Of a DNA stretch of 8,356 nt, positions 1 to 6,136 are shown piece after piece. The stretch spans positions 1-8,356 of the forward strand of contig CAKOWP010000048.1 in the NCBI GenBank assembly GCA_934122385.1. The letters run 5' to 3'. Numbering within the stretch: the stretch's first letter is position 1; every line of letters begins with the position of its first letter. Below the pieces are notes generated by a model. The model ran no database searches. It worked only from the letters and a program-made list of their open reading frames with translations, and had not been told where the DNA came from. This stretch comes from an uncultured Clostridia bacterium (GTDB lineage Bacteria; Bacillota; Clostridia; TANB77; CAG-508). A program made the translations under genes and the position numbers.

Positions 1-26
1 ATTCATTTTAAAAATGCATAAAAATA

Positions 27-61
27 TTGGAGCAGAAAACTTTCAAAGTTTTCCACCCCAA
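27..61 (-). terminator. Second hairpin with U-rich tail, probable terminator
   Basis: Arms 27-43 and 45-61 are 17 bases each around a single central base. Fourteen positions are Watson-Crick; the other three (31/57, 33/55, 34/54) are mismatches on the plus strand but G-U wobbles on the minus strand. In the minus direction it is followed by UAUUUUUAUG and more U. This fits a Rho-independent terminator for the two-gene unit to its right; the real loop would be three to five bases. Confidence 0.65.
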
Positions 62-81
62 CTATTGACTTTCAGCCCTAA

Positions 82-138
82 AAAATGAATTCAATATTTT
101 AGATACTTTTTTAATATCTATTATATCGAATTCATTTT
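82..138 (-). terminator. Long hairpin downstream of the DUF4160/DUF2442 pair
   Basis: Arms 82-107 and 113-138 pair over 26 positions with a 5-base loop. Only 98/122 and 99/121 fail on the minus strand. Pairs 93/127 and 106/114 are mismatches in plus-strand RNA but G-U wobbles in minus-strand RNA, the direction of the upstream genes. It starts 20 bases past the DUF2442 stop, and the 3' arm ends in a run of U. It is a likely terminator or 3'-end stabilising hairpin. Confidence 0.6.
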
Positions 139-158
139 CCCCTTTTATATTTTATTAT

Positions 159-398
159 TTAATCATTATATTTCTCACTTGTATCATATAAACTATCTGC
201 ACACATATCTATGTTTTCGCCCCAAGAAATAGTTCCAAATTTAATTTCAACTGTATTAAAAAAATTTATGTTTTTTAATTTTTTAAATACACCTTTATCT
301 AAATACGGTTTCATATCTTTTATCTTTTTTTCATTATTATTAAATGTCAATAATAATTTGTAATCTTTTAATGGTTCTACTTTAATAACTTCTTTCAT
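159..398 (-). CDS. DUF2442 domain protein, 79 aa
   Basis: Small protein of the DUF2442 family, whose biochemical role is not established. The diagnostic C-terminal part is visible: GTISWGENIDMCADSLYD (about residues 55-72) matches the family pattern of a Trp, a short turn, an I/L-D pair and a closing L-Y. The N-terminal half alternates charged and hydrophobic residues like a small beta-rich fold. I start at the ATG at 398 because AAGGAG at 412-407 lies 8 bases upstream; the in-frame TTG at 404 sits almost on that site. The gene follows the DUF4160 stop by only 17 bases, so the two are one transcription unit. These two families commonly occur as neighbours in bacterial genomes; a toxin-antitoxin-like partnership is inference only. 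Two hairpins lie downstream. Family assignment is fairly sure, function unknown. Confidence 0.82.
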   Translation of the reverse strand: MKEVIKVEPLKDYKLLLTFNNNEKKIKDMKPYLDKGVFKKLKNINFFNTVEIKFGTISWGENIDMCADSLYDTSEKYND

Positions 399-415
399 AA
401 ACAATTCTCCTTAAT

Positions 416-673
416 TTAGCTTAGAGGATTTATATTATATAGTATTTCACTATTCTTTGCTAGTTGCCAATTTGCTATTAGTTCTTCTTTATGGATAAGT
501 GTCCATGCAATAATAAGTTTTTTCTTACTACTTGGCATTGTGCCTTCTATTATCTCACCATCAAAGCTAAAAATTGCTTTATAATCTCCATAAAAAGCAT
601 GAAAATGTGGTGGATTATGGTCATCATAATACATTCTAATTATAATACCATAAAACATACTTATTGTAGGCAT
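416..673 (-). CDS. DUF4160 domain protein, 85 aa
   Basis: Complete small protein of the DUF4160 family. The hallmark is the N-terminal block RMYYDDHNPPHFHAFYGDY (residues 13-31), rich in His and acidic residues, followed by a short strand (KAIFSF) and a C-terminal helix with the usual W-x-L pattern (IIAWTLIHKEELIANWQLA). The clustered His and Asp could bind metal or act in catalysis, but no activity is known to me for the family. The ATG at 673 is preceded by AGGAGG with good spacing. It is the first gene of a two-gene unit with the DUF2442 gene 17 bases downstream. A TATAAT box at 696-691 is a candidate -10, without a convincing -35. It resembles a two-gene toxin-antitoxin module in size and spacing, which is not evidence of activity. 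Confidence 0.85.
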   Translation of the reverse strand: MPTISMFYGIIIRMYYDDHNPPHFHAFYGDYKAIFSFDGEIIEGTMPSSKKKLIIAWTLIHKEELIANWQLAKNSEILYNINPLS

Positions 674-959
674 AAATTTCCTCCTCTCTTATTATAACAT
701 TTTATTTATATTTTTTCACCTCTTTTTTTATTTTTATTTTGCAATTTGTTTGACAATTTACACTATAAAAAATGCACCTCCATTCTCGCCTTATTTTCTC
801 AATACTTATGGGTATTTTCGATTTAAATTTTGAACTTAATTTTTAATCTTAAAATTTAGAAATAATAAATTAGATTTAATTAATTAAAATGTTTTTGTCT
901 TTCCAAAGTTGCTAGATTTAATTTTTATTTTAAAATTCAATTTTATTTTTAAAAATTTT
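674..959. other. Gene-free AT-rich spacer
   Basis: No convincing gene is seen on either strand. It holds a TATAAT box at 696-691 (minus strand, upstream of the DUF4160 gene) and a 19-base sequence at 740-758 that recurs inverted at 968-986 with one difference. The rest is low-complexity A/T with many short accidental palindromes. Confidence 0.5.
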
Positions 960-991
960 GACTATGCAATTGTCAAATAAATTGCATAGTC
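960..991 (-). terminator. Terminator hairpin downstream of the YkvI-like gene
   Basis: A perfect 12-bp stem, GACTATGCAATT at 960-971 and AATTGCATAGTC at 980-991, with an 8-base loop. In the minus direction the stem runs straight into CAAAATTTTTAAAAATAAAA, a U-rich tract, so it should end transcripts from the membrane protein gene, although 123 bases separate it from the stop codon. The solitary repeat at 1062-1110 lies in that gap. Confidence 0.65.
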
Positions 992-1061
992 GTATATTAC
1001 CATGATTTTATTGAAAAATCAAGAAAAATCGTTCGTCAAATTTCGACATTTCTATATTTAC

Positions 1062-1110
1062 GTTACAGTTCAGTAGGAAAACTCACAGAAATACCTGTGA
1101 ATAATATTTT
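1062..1110 (+). repeat. Solitary 49-bp copy of the element's terminal repeat
   Basis: Reads GTTACAGTTCAGTAGGAAAA at its outer end and closes with ACCTGTGAATAATATTTT. It aligns without gaps to the right terminal repeat of the element at 5904-6136 (reverse complement of 6088-6136) with four differences in 49 bases. No inverted partner or element body is seen nearby. Its inner end lies 4 bases from the stop codon of the YkvI-like gene. Two of the differences make TCACAG (1083-1088) and CTGTGA (1095-1100) a perfect hairpin that the other copies lack. It could be a relic of an element, a solo end left by deletion, or a protein-binding or RNA site in its own right. Confidence 0.8.
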
Positions 1111-1114
1111 TTAA

Positions 1115-2138
1115 CTACTTAAAGCAAATTTGTATAATTTGAATTAACCCCAAAATTCCCAAAATTGGATACATCAAATTTACTAAACTAGCAAAGCCTA
1201 TTCCTGAAAACAAGACTGCTGTAATACACATCAGACTAGAAACAACATTAAAAGTTCTTTTATTATCAGTAATATTTTTTAAAAATCCTATTCCAAGGGA
1301 AATTGCAGTTGTAAAAATCGAAATTAAAATAATTCCACCATATAATTTTTTTATTCCCGGCCAAATTTGGCTTATTGCATATACTGCAGGCATTTGCAGT
1401 TGTTTTATATCTATATCTACATTTATTAAAAATAAAAATACTGTTATTAACAAAATTATTACTATACCACTTACAATTATAGAAATATATTTTATGTTTT
1501 TAGGCTTCTTTATAAGTTCTTTTATTGATATTAAAACTGGTATAAGTAATACGCAATTATAGCTTACATATAATATGCTTGTTATAAACCAATTTTCAAA
1601 TATCTTTTCTCCTTTTGGTGCTATCAAATAATTATTCAAATTTATAAAATCAATATTTTTTAGGTTACTTATCCCGTATTCCTAAAACTACTACGATTAA
1701 TATTGGAATTAATATTTCATTTATTTTTACAATTCCATTTATATTCGTTTTAAATAAAATAAAACATAAAATTGCTAAAATACTACTTCCTAGTATGCTG
1801 TTTAAATTTATTTCTTGTTCTAAATATGCTCCAAATCCTGCTATCATTATATAAAAAGATACTAAAATGAAAATGTTTATAACTGCATTTGCAAATTCTT
1901 TTAGTCTTTCATTCTTTATAAAAACATTTAAAAATTCTTTATAATTTTTTATATTATTTTTTTCTAATATTTTGAATGTTTTATATATTGTAAATCCTAT
2001 TATGCTCCCTGATACAATAATTCCTAGTATTCCCTTTATTCCATACGAAAAGAAAAATGTATAAATTTCTTGTCCTGATGCAAAACCTGCACCTATCAAA
2101 GTTCCAATTATAACAAAAACTACCTTTAAAATACTCAT
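1115..2138 (-). pseudogene. YkvI-family membrane protein gene, frameshifted
   Basis: Two adjoining open frames make one protein of the YkvI family (COG3949), multi-pass membrane proteins related to the amino acid-polyamine transporter fold, substrate unknown. The N-terminal part (2138-1665) starts MSILKVVFVIIGTLIGAGFASGQE with the family signature GAGFASGQE at residues 16-24 and ends prematurely in VLGIRDK. The C-terminal part (frame ending at 1115) resumes as GISNLKNIDFINLNNYLIAP. Removing one base at about 1673-1676 (ATACGGG read as ATAGGG) gives ...VVVLGIGISNLKN and a 340-residue protein, close to the roughly 350 expected. The broken spot also contains the only oddity, a CGG codon, rare in such AT-rich DNA. 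No other damage is seen, so this is a recent mutation or a base-calling error. I chose ATG 2138; AAGGGA lies about 12 bases upstream, and TTG 2159 has no site of its own. If transcribed as is, the product would be a half transporter. Confidence 0.85.
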
Positions 2139-2159
2139 AAAAAGTCTTGATCCCTTCAA

Positions 2160-2390
2160 AATTTTATATATTTATTAAACGTTACTGAATACTATTTTGT
2201 AATGTTTTCATGAATATATGTTTTTGTGATTTTTGAATGTAATAGAAGCAATATTAAAATTTCTTAAAAAATCAATGGAAAGAGTTCACAAAGTGGAAGG
2301 GTGCCATTGATTTTTCTAGAAATTCTTATATTGTATAATGAAACAGAAAAAATCTAAAAACATATATTCTTAAAATTATCATAAATTAAA
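2160..2390. other. Spacer upstream of the YkvI-like gene with a 67-bp hairpin
   Basis: No coding sequence is seen. The main structure is an inverted repeat, arms 2258-2278 and 2304-2324 (21 positions, 19 paired), enclosing 25 bases. The inner part can form a smaller hairpin (TTCAC, AAA, GTG-G-AA). It lies about 120 bases upstream of the membrane protein start and past the operon terminator, so it could be part of the leader of that gene or a small repeat element. I recognise no riboswitch class. Confidence 0.5.
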
Positions 2391-2416
2391 AAGCCCCATA
2401 TTATTTTATGGGACTT
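2391..2416 (-). terminator. Terminator of the ABC operon
   Basis: Stem AAGCCCCATA (2391-2400) with TATGGGACTT (2407-2416), a 6-base loop and one imperfect pair that is G-U on the minus strand. In the minus direction it is followed by a run of U (GGGGCTTTTTAATTT). It begins 15 bases past the stop of the GldG-like gene, the usual position for an intrinsic terminator. Confidence 0.85.
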
Positions 2417-2431
2417 GCTTTATAAATATTC

Positions 2432-4054
2432 TTATTTTTTTCTTCTTCTATTAGCCCAAACTATAATTCCTGCTACTATTATTAATAGCGGAACAGCAGT
2501 TATAATTGCTAATATTATTCTGTTCTCTTGTTCTGTTGCTGTATATGTTACAGCTCCTGTACTCTTTCTTACTGTAATGTCTTCTTCTCTATCTGATAAG
2601 TATGCAATTGAGTTTAAAACTAAATCTTTGTTTTGTCTATATGCTATCATTGGTGTTTGTGTAGATTGTGTTAATTGATAGTCTGATACGAAGTAATTTT
2701 CTCCATATATAATTAATTTTGATTTTACTTCTTTTGTATTAGTTTCGACGTTTGCTTCTGATATTGTTTTATCAAATTGAGCTCCAACTAAGAAATTTCC
2801 TTTTGATTCTCCATCTTGTGCTGAATCTGCATTGTTTTCAAAGTTTGTTCTAAAATATGCATTTTCACTTGTTCTTATTAATTCAGTTTTTGTTGTATTT
2901 AAATTCTTTAATTCATCATCACTTACAACATTTATTTTTGTTGCATTAATAAATATAACACCTTCTGAATTATATAATTTATTTGTTGCATCTGCATATT
3001 GTATCTCTGGCATAATTAAGTCTGGTGAATTTGATACCATCTTACTTGAATCTGTTTCTCTTATTATTCCTATTTCAAATGGTTGAACTCCATATAATGC
3101 TAATATTTTATTTACATTTGGTAAATCTTGTTGTTTTGCAACTGCTGCATTTAACCATAAGATGTTTCCACCTTTATTTATATAATCTGTTATTGCTGTT
3201 GTTGCAACATCGTCAAAATCTTTATTTGGTGATGCAATTACTAATGTTGTACAATCATCAGGAACTTTTCCTGTTGATAAGATGTCTAATGTTTCTACTT
3301 CATTTACTTCATTTTGTAAATACATATTTAAATATTGCATTCCACTTGTTAATGTGAATGAACTATACCCATTTAAGAAATATACTTTTGGTAATTCTTC
3401 TACAGATACTGATCTAATTGCTGCTGTTAGTTTTTCTTCTGCAACATTTACTGATGAACCTGATGTTGCATCATATGTTGTTAAATCACTTGATGCTAGT
3501 ACTTTGTATCTGCTTCCTGCTTCTACTATTATTCCTTGGCTTGATGTTTCTATTCCATATTTTTGTACTAAGTCTGGTCTGTCTTCAGCTTTTACAGCTT
3601 CTACTTTTATTTTGTCATTTACTTTTGTGTATTGTTTTGCTAGATCCAATGTTGAATCATCATCTGAGTATCCTACAAAATAAATGTTGATATCTTTGTC
3701 TATGTCTTTTACTTTATCTTTACTTTCACTTGTTAGTGTAAATAATTTATCTTCTGTTAGGTCTATTGGTGTTAAGTTAAGTTTTTGCATTAAAACACTA
3801 ACTCCTATAAAGAATGCAAGTATTATTAATACTAGTAAAAATGTTTTTGTTCCATTTATTAACCATTTTTTCTTTATTGTTTCTATAAATTTATTTGGTT
3901 TTTCTGACTTTTCTTTTTTTGATTTTTTTTCTTTTTTGCTTGATTTTTCTGTTTTATCTTTTTGCTCTTTTTTGTTTACTTTTTCTGTCTTATTTTCTTG
4001 GTCTTTTTTATTTATTTTTTTAGTCTTGTTATCTTCTTTCACTTTTTTTATCAT
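2432..4054 (-). CDS. GldG-like ABC transporter auxiliary protein, 540 aa
   Basis: Third gene of the ABC operon, a membrane-anchored extracytoplasmic subunit of the GldG family (COG3225, ABC_transp_aux type). From the ATG at 4054 the protein has a cytoplasmic Lys/Glu-rich head (residues about 2-64), one membrane helix at about 71-89 (TFLLVLIILAFFIGVSVLM), the family's DLTEDKLFTLT segment at 98-108, a large extracellular domain, and a second helix at about 512-534 followed by NRRRKK. The FLNGYSSFTLTSGMQYLNMYL and ASPNKDFDDV regions fit the IFT52-like fold of the family. The start is chosen because AGGAAAGG lies just upstream of ATG 4054; the in-frame TTG at 4087 has no good site. Three 12-residue repeats sit in the head. 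A DUF4340 gene, often next in such operons, is absent. Its substrate is unknown; there is no reason to expect gliding here. Confidence 0.85.
   Translation of the reverse strand: MIKKVKEDNKTKKINKKDQENKTEKVNKKEQKDKTEKSSKKEKKSKKEKSEKPNKFIETIKKKWLINGTKTFLLVLIILAFFIGVSVLMQKLNLTPIDLTEDKLFTLTSESKDKVKDIDKDINIYFVGYSDDDSTLDLAKQYTKVNDKIKVEAVKAEDRPDLVQKYGIETSSQGIIVEAGSRYKVLASSDLTTYDATSGSSVNVAEEKLTAAIRSVSVEELPKVYFLNGYSSFTLTSGMQYLNMYLQNEVNEVETLDILSTGKVPDDCTTLVIASPNKDFDDVATTAITDYINKGGNILWLNAAVAKQQDLPNVNKILALYGVQPFEIGIIRETDSSKMVSNSPDLIMPEIQYADATNKLYNSEGVIFINATKINVVSDDELKNLNTTKTELIRTSENAYFRTNFENNADSAQDGESKGNFLVGAQFDKTISEANVETNTKEVKSKLIIYGENYFVSDYQLTQSTQTPMIAYRQNKDLVLNSIAYLSDREEDITVRKSTGAVTYTATEQENRIILAIITAVPLLIIVAGIIVWANRRRKK
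3926..4033 (-). repeat. Three 36-bp in-frame repeats encoding a Lys-rich head
   Basis: Three consecutive 12-residue units: DNKTKKINKKDQ, ENKTEKVNKKEQ and KDKTEKSSKKEK, the last more diverged, followed by further Lys/Ser/Glu sequence. They lie in the cytoplasmic N-terminus ahead of the first membrane helix. The in-frame period suggests growth by tandem duplication. The segment is highly basic and likely disordered or helical. Confidence 0.75.
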
Positions 4055-4099
4055 TCCTTTCCTAAAAGTTATAAATTTGTTGTTCAAATTTATTCTTTA

Positions 4100-4786
4100 C
4101 TATTTTACACTTTTTCTTCTTTGCATTACTGTTATTGTTAATAATATGCAAGTAACTGTAAATGTTAAAAATGTAACTGTATCTCCTATGTCTATTTGTC
4201 CTTGTGTATATTTATAAAACATATTTATGAAAGAATAACTTTCTAAGCTTGAATTAAATTCTGGTAAAACCCAAGTTATTATAAAAAATCCTATTGAGAT
4301 TATTCCTGCTATTATTTGGTTTTCTGTTATACTTGATGTTAACATACCAAATGATATATATGACATTACAAATAATAAAAATCCTAGTAATGTTGCAAAT
4401 GTTGTTGTTAATTTTGGCATACCATAATGGCATAAAATGCCAAAATACATAAATGTACATAATTCTGTAATTAGCACTATTAATAATGCTGCTATAAATT
4501 TACCTAAAACTACTTTCGTTATGCTTATAGGTGATGTTAGTAATAATTGTTCAGTTCCTGTTTTTCTTTCTTCAGAAAATGACCTCATTGTTAGTAATGG
4601 TATTATAAATGCTAAAACTAGTATTGTAGGTAATGTGTAGTAGATATATTCAAAGTTAACATTTCCATAACCTATTACACTAAAATAAAATGATATACTA
4701 AATGCTATTAAAAATACTCCAATAAATATGTATCCAATTGGTGTATAAAAATATGATTTAAATTCTTTTTTGATGACTGCCCACAT
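4100..4786 (-). CDS. ABC-2 type transporter permease, GldF-like, 228 aa
   Basis: Membrane subunit of the operon's transporter. Six hydrophobic segments are visible at about residues 17-37, 51-66, 96-118, 128-150, 157-174 and 202-221, the normal ABC-2 permease layout. The cytoplasmic loop RSFSEERKTGTEQLLLTSP (68-86) is the strongly conserved motif of GldF/NosY-like permeases and probably contacts the ATPase. Length is usual for the short members of the family. The ATG overlaps the ATPase stop by one base (TAATG), with GGAGGAG inside the ATPase's last codons as ribosome binding site, so the two are translationally coupled. The GldG-like gene begins 45 bases downstream. Substrate cannot be told from the sequence. 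Confidence 0.9.
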   Translation of the reverse strand: MWAVIKKEFKSYFYTPIGYIFIGVFLIAFSISFYFSVIGYGNVNFEYIYYTLPTILVLAFIIPLLTMRSFSEERKTGTEQLLLTSPISITKVVLGKFIAALLIVLITELCTFMYFGILCHYGMPKLTTTFATLLGFLLFVMSYISFGMLTSSITENQIIAGIISIGFFIITWVLPEFNSSLESYSFINMFYKYTQGQIDIGDTVTFLTFTVTCILLTITVMQRRKSVK

Positions 4787-5727
4787 TATTTTTCTCCTCC
4801 TTCTATTAACTTCATAAATGCATCTTCTAGTGTTGTATCTGCTTTCTTCATTTCAAATATTGTGATGTTTTCTTTTGCAAATTCATTGAACACTATTTTT
4901 CTTAAATCAACATCTTTATCTGACTCTAATGCATATTGTTTTGTACCATCTTCATTTTCTTTTATTAGTTTGATTTCTTTAATCTCTGGTATTGTTTCTT
5001 TTATCGTTTCCATTTTGTTTTCTGTATCTTCTACTGTTACATATGTTGTGTTATTGCTTGCTACTTTTTTCTCTAAATTTTCAGGTGTATCTACAGCAAC
5101 TATTTTTCCTTTATTAATTATTATAACTTTATTACATATTTGACTAACTTCAGATAATATGTGTGAGCTTAGTATTACTGTATGTGTTTTTCCTAATTCT
5201 TTAATTAATGCTCTTATTTCTGTTATTTGTTTTGGATCTAAGCCTACTGTTGGTTCGTCTAATATAAGGATTTTTGGTTCTCCAACTAATGCTCCTGCCA
5301 TGCTTACTCTTTGTTTGTATCCTCTTGATAAGTTACGAGTTAGCTTCTTTTCTACTTCTTTTAGTCCTGTTTGTTCAATAATTTTTTCAACTTTTTCTTT
5401 TCTTGTTTTTCTGTCTACTTTTTTTAATTCAGCCATGTATGTTACAAATTCTTTTACTGTTAGGTCTGAATATAATGGAACTCCTTCTGGCATATACCCT
5501 ATTTGTGATTTTGCTTTTCTTGGTTTTTTTGATATATCATATCCGTTTATTACTATTTCTCCTTCTGTTGGTTCGATATATCCTGTTATCATGTTCATTG
5601 TTGTACTTTTTCCTGCTCCATTTGGTCCAAGTAGTCCTATTATTTCACCTTCTTCTATTTTGAAGCTGATATTATCTACGGCAGTAAAGCTTCCGTATTT
5701 TTTTGTGATGTTTTTTACTTCAATCAC
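4786..5727 (-). CDS. ABC transporter ATP-binding protein, GldA-like, 313 aa
   Basis: Nucleotide-binding subunit, first gene of the operon. All motifs are present: Walker A GPNGAGKST (residues 34-42), Q-loop region YMPEG (78-82, with Glu where many ABC proteins have Gln, common in the ABC-2 exporter group), signature LSRGYKQRV (133-141), Walker B ILILDEP (153-159) followed by the D-loop TVGLD, and switch His in SSHILSE (H189). A C-terminal extension of about 100 residues (from about 215) with predicted strands and helices is typical of ABC-2 export ATPases. The start codon is GTG at 5727, with AAGGAGGAA six bases upstream. Its stop overlaps the permease start by one base. Transcription should start near 5780 from the promoter at 5815-5787. 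It powers the neighbouring permease with a GldG-like partner; cargo unknown. Confidence 0.93.
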   Translation of the reverse strand: MIEVKNITKKYGSFTAVDNISFKIEEGEIIGLLGPNGAGKSTTMNMITGYIEPTEGEIVINGYDISKKPRKAKSQIGYMPEGVPLYSDLTVKEFVTYMAELKKVDRKTRKEKVEKIIEQTGLKEVEKKLTRNLSRGYKQRVSMAGALVGEPKILILDEPTVGLDPKQITEIRALIKELGKTHTVILSSHILSEVSQICNKVIIINKGKIVAVDTPENLEKKVASNNTTYVTVEDTENKMETIKETIPEIKEIKLIKENEDGTKQYALESDKDVDLRKIVFNEFAKENITIFEMKKADTTLEDAFMKLIEGGEK

Positions 5728-5758
5728 GAGAAATTCCTCCTTACATTTTATTTTCCGT

Positions 5759-5772
5759 AAGACTTTCGTCTT
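5759..5772 (-). other. Small GAAA-tetraloop hairpin in the ABC operon leader
   Basis: In the minus direction, AAGAC-GAAA-GTCTT forms a 5-bp stem closed by a GNRA tetraloop. It sits between the predicted transcription start (near 5780) and the ribosome binding site. It may stabilise the short leader; it is too small to call a riboswitch. Confidence 0.4.
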
Positions 5773-5786
5773 GCTTTGTTGTTACT

Positions 5787-5815
5787 ATAATATCATTTTG
5801 TTTTTTTATTGTAAA
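5787..5815 (-). promoter_or_regulatory. Promoter of the ABC operon
   Basis: TTTACA at 5815-5810, a 17-base spacer and TATTAT at 5792-5787, read on the minus strand; a close match to the housekeeping sigma consensus. Predicted start near 5780 gives a leader of about 53 bases before the GTG of the ATPase gene. No operator is obvious. Confidence 0.75.
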
Positions 5816-5903
5816 GCTTTTCACAAAGATTTCACATTACGGAAATACATTGTTTAGATTTTTTATTATTCATTTTTAAATTTTTTGTTTTTTCAAAATT
5901 CCT

Positions 5904-5952
5904 GTTACAGTTCAGTAAGGAAAATCCCTGAAATACCTGTGAATGATATTTT
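5904..5952 (+). repeat. Left 49-bp terminal inverted repeat
   Basis: Outer end GTTACAGTTCAGTAAGG, inner end CCTGTGAATGATATTTT. It differs from the reverse complement of the right end at three positions. It is preceded directly by AATTCCT. Confidence 0.85.
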
Positions 5953-6087
5953 GAATATATTTCGAATGTGACCAAAATAGTGTTACAAATTCTTAAGTAA
6001 ATGCTCTAAAGGGTCCTGCCTTCGGGTATTGGTAGAGTATTTACATTAGAATTTGTTAATGTATGTCGGGAATCTGAAAAAATATGA

Positions 6088-6136
6088 AAAATATCATTCA
6101 CAGGTATTTCAGAGATTTTTCCTACTGAACTGTAAC
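6088..6136 (-). repeat. Right 49-bp terminal inverted repeat
   Basis: Reverse complement of the left end with three differences. The outer end reads CTGTAAC on the plus strand, followed by G and then AATTCCT at 6138-6144. Its end lies 37 bases before the tRNA promoter's -35 box. It is the closest match to the solitary copy at 1062-1110. Confidence 0.85.

Noticed and set aside
1665..1680. Programmed ribosomal frameshift in the YkvI-like gene
   Set aside because: No slippery sequence or stimulatory structure is evident, and the family does not use frameshifting as far as I know. The rare CGG codon is better explained as a product of the extra base.
2181..2193. GTTACTGAATA resembling the start of the 49-bp repeat
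   Set aside because: Only the first few bases fit and they need a gap; too short in this AT-rich sequence to count as another copy.
2415..4217. Several plus-strand open frames of 84-177 codons within the GldG-like and permease genes
   Set aside because: They are hydrophobic Leu/Ser/Phe-rich antisense readings of Lys- and Asn-rich genes, with no ribosome binding sites or family motifs. The minus-strand genes explain the region fully.
5728..5786. Riboswitch in the leader of the ABC operon
   Set aside because: The leader is only about 53 bases, with one 5-bp tetraloop hairpin; there is no room or recognisable core for a known class.
5159..5857. A 232-codon plus-strand open frame opposite the ABC ATPase
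   Set aside because: It is antisense to an ATPase with all its motifs in place, and its composition is typical of a shadow frame.
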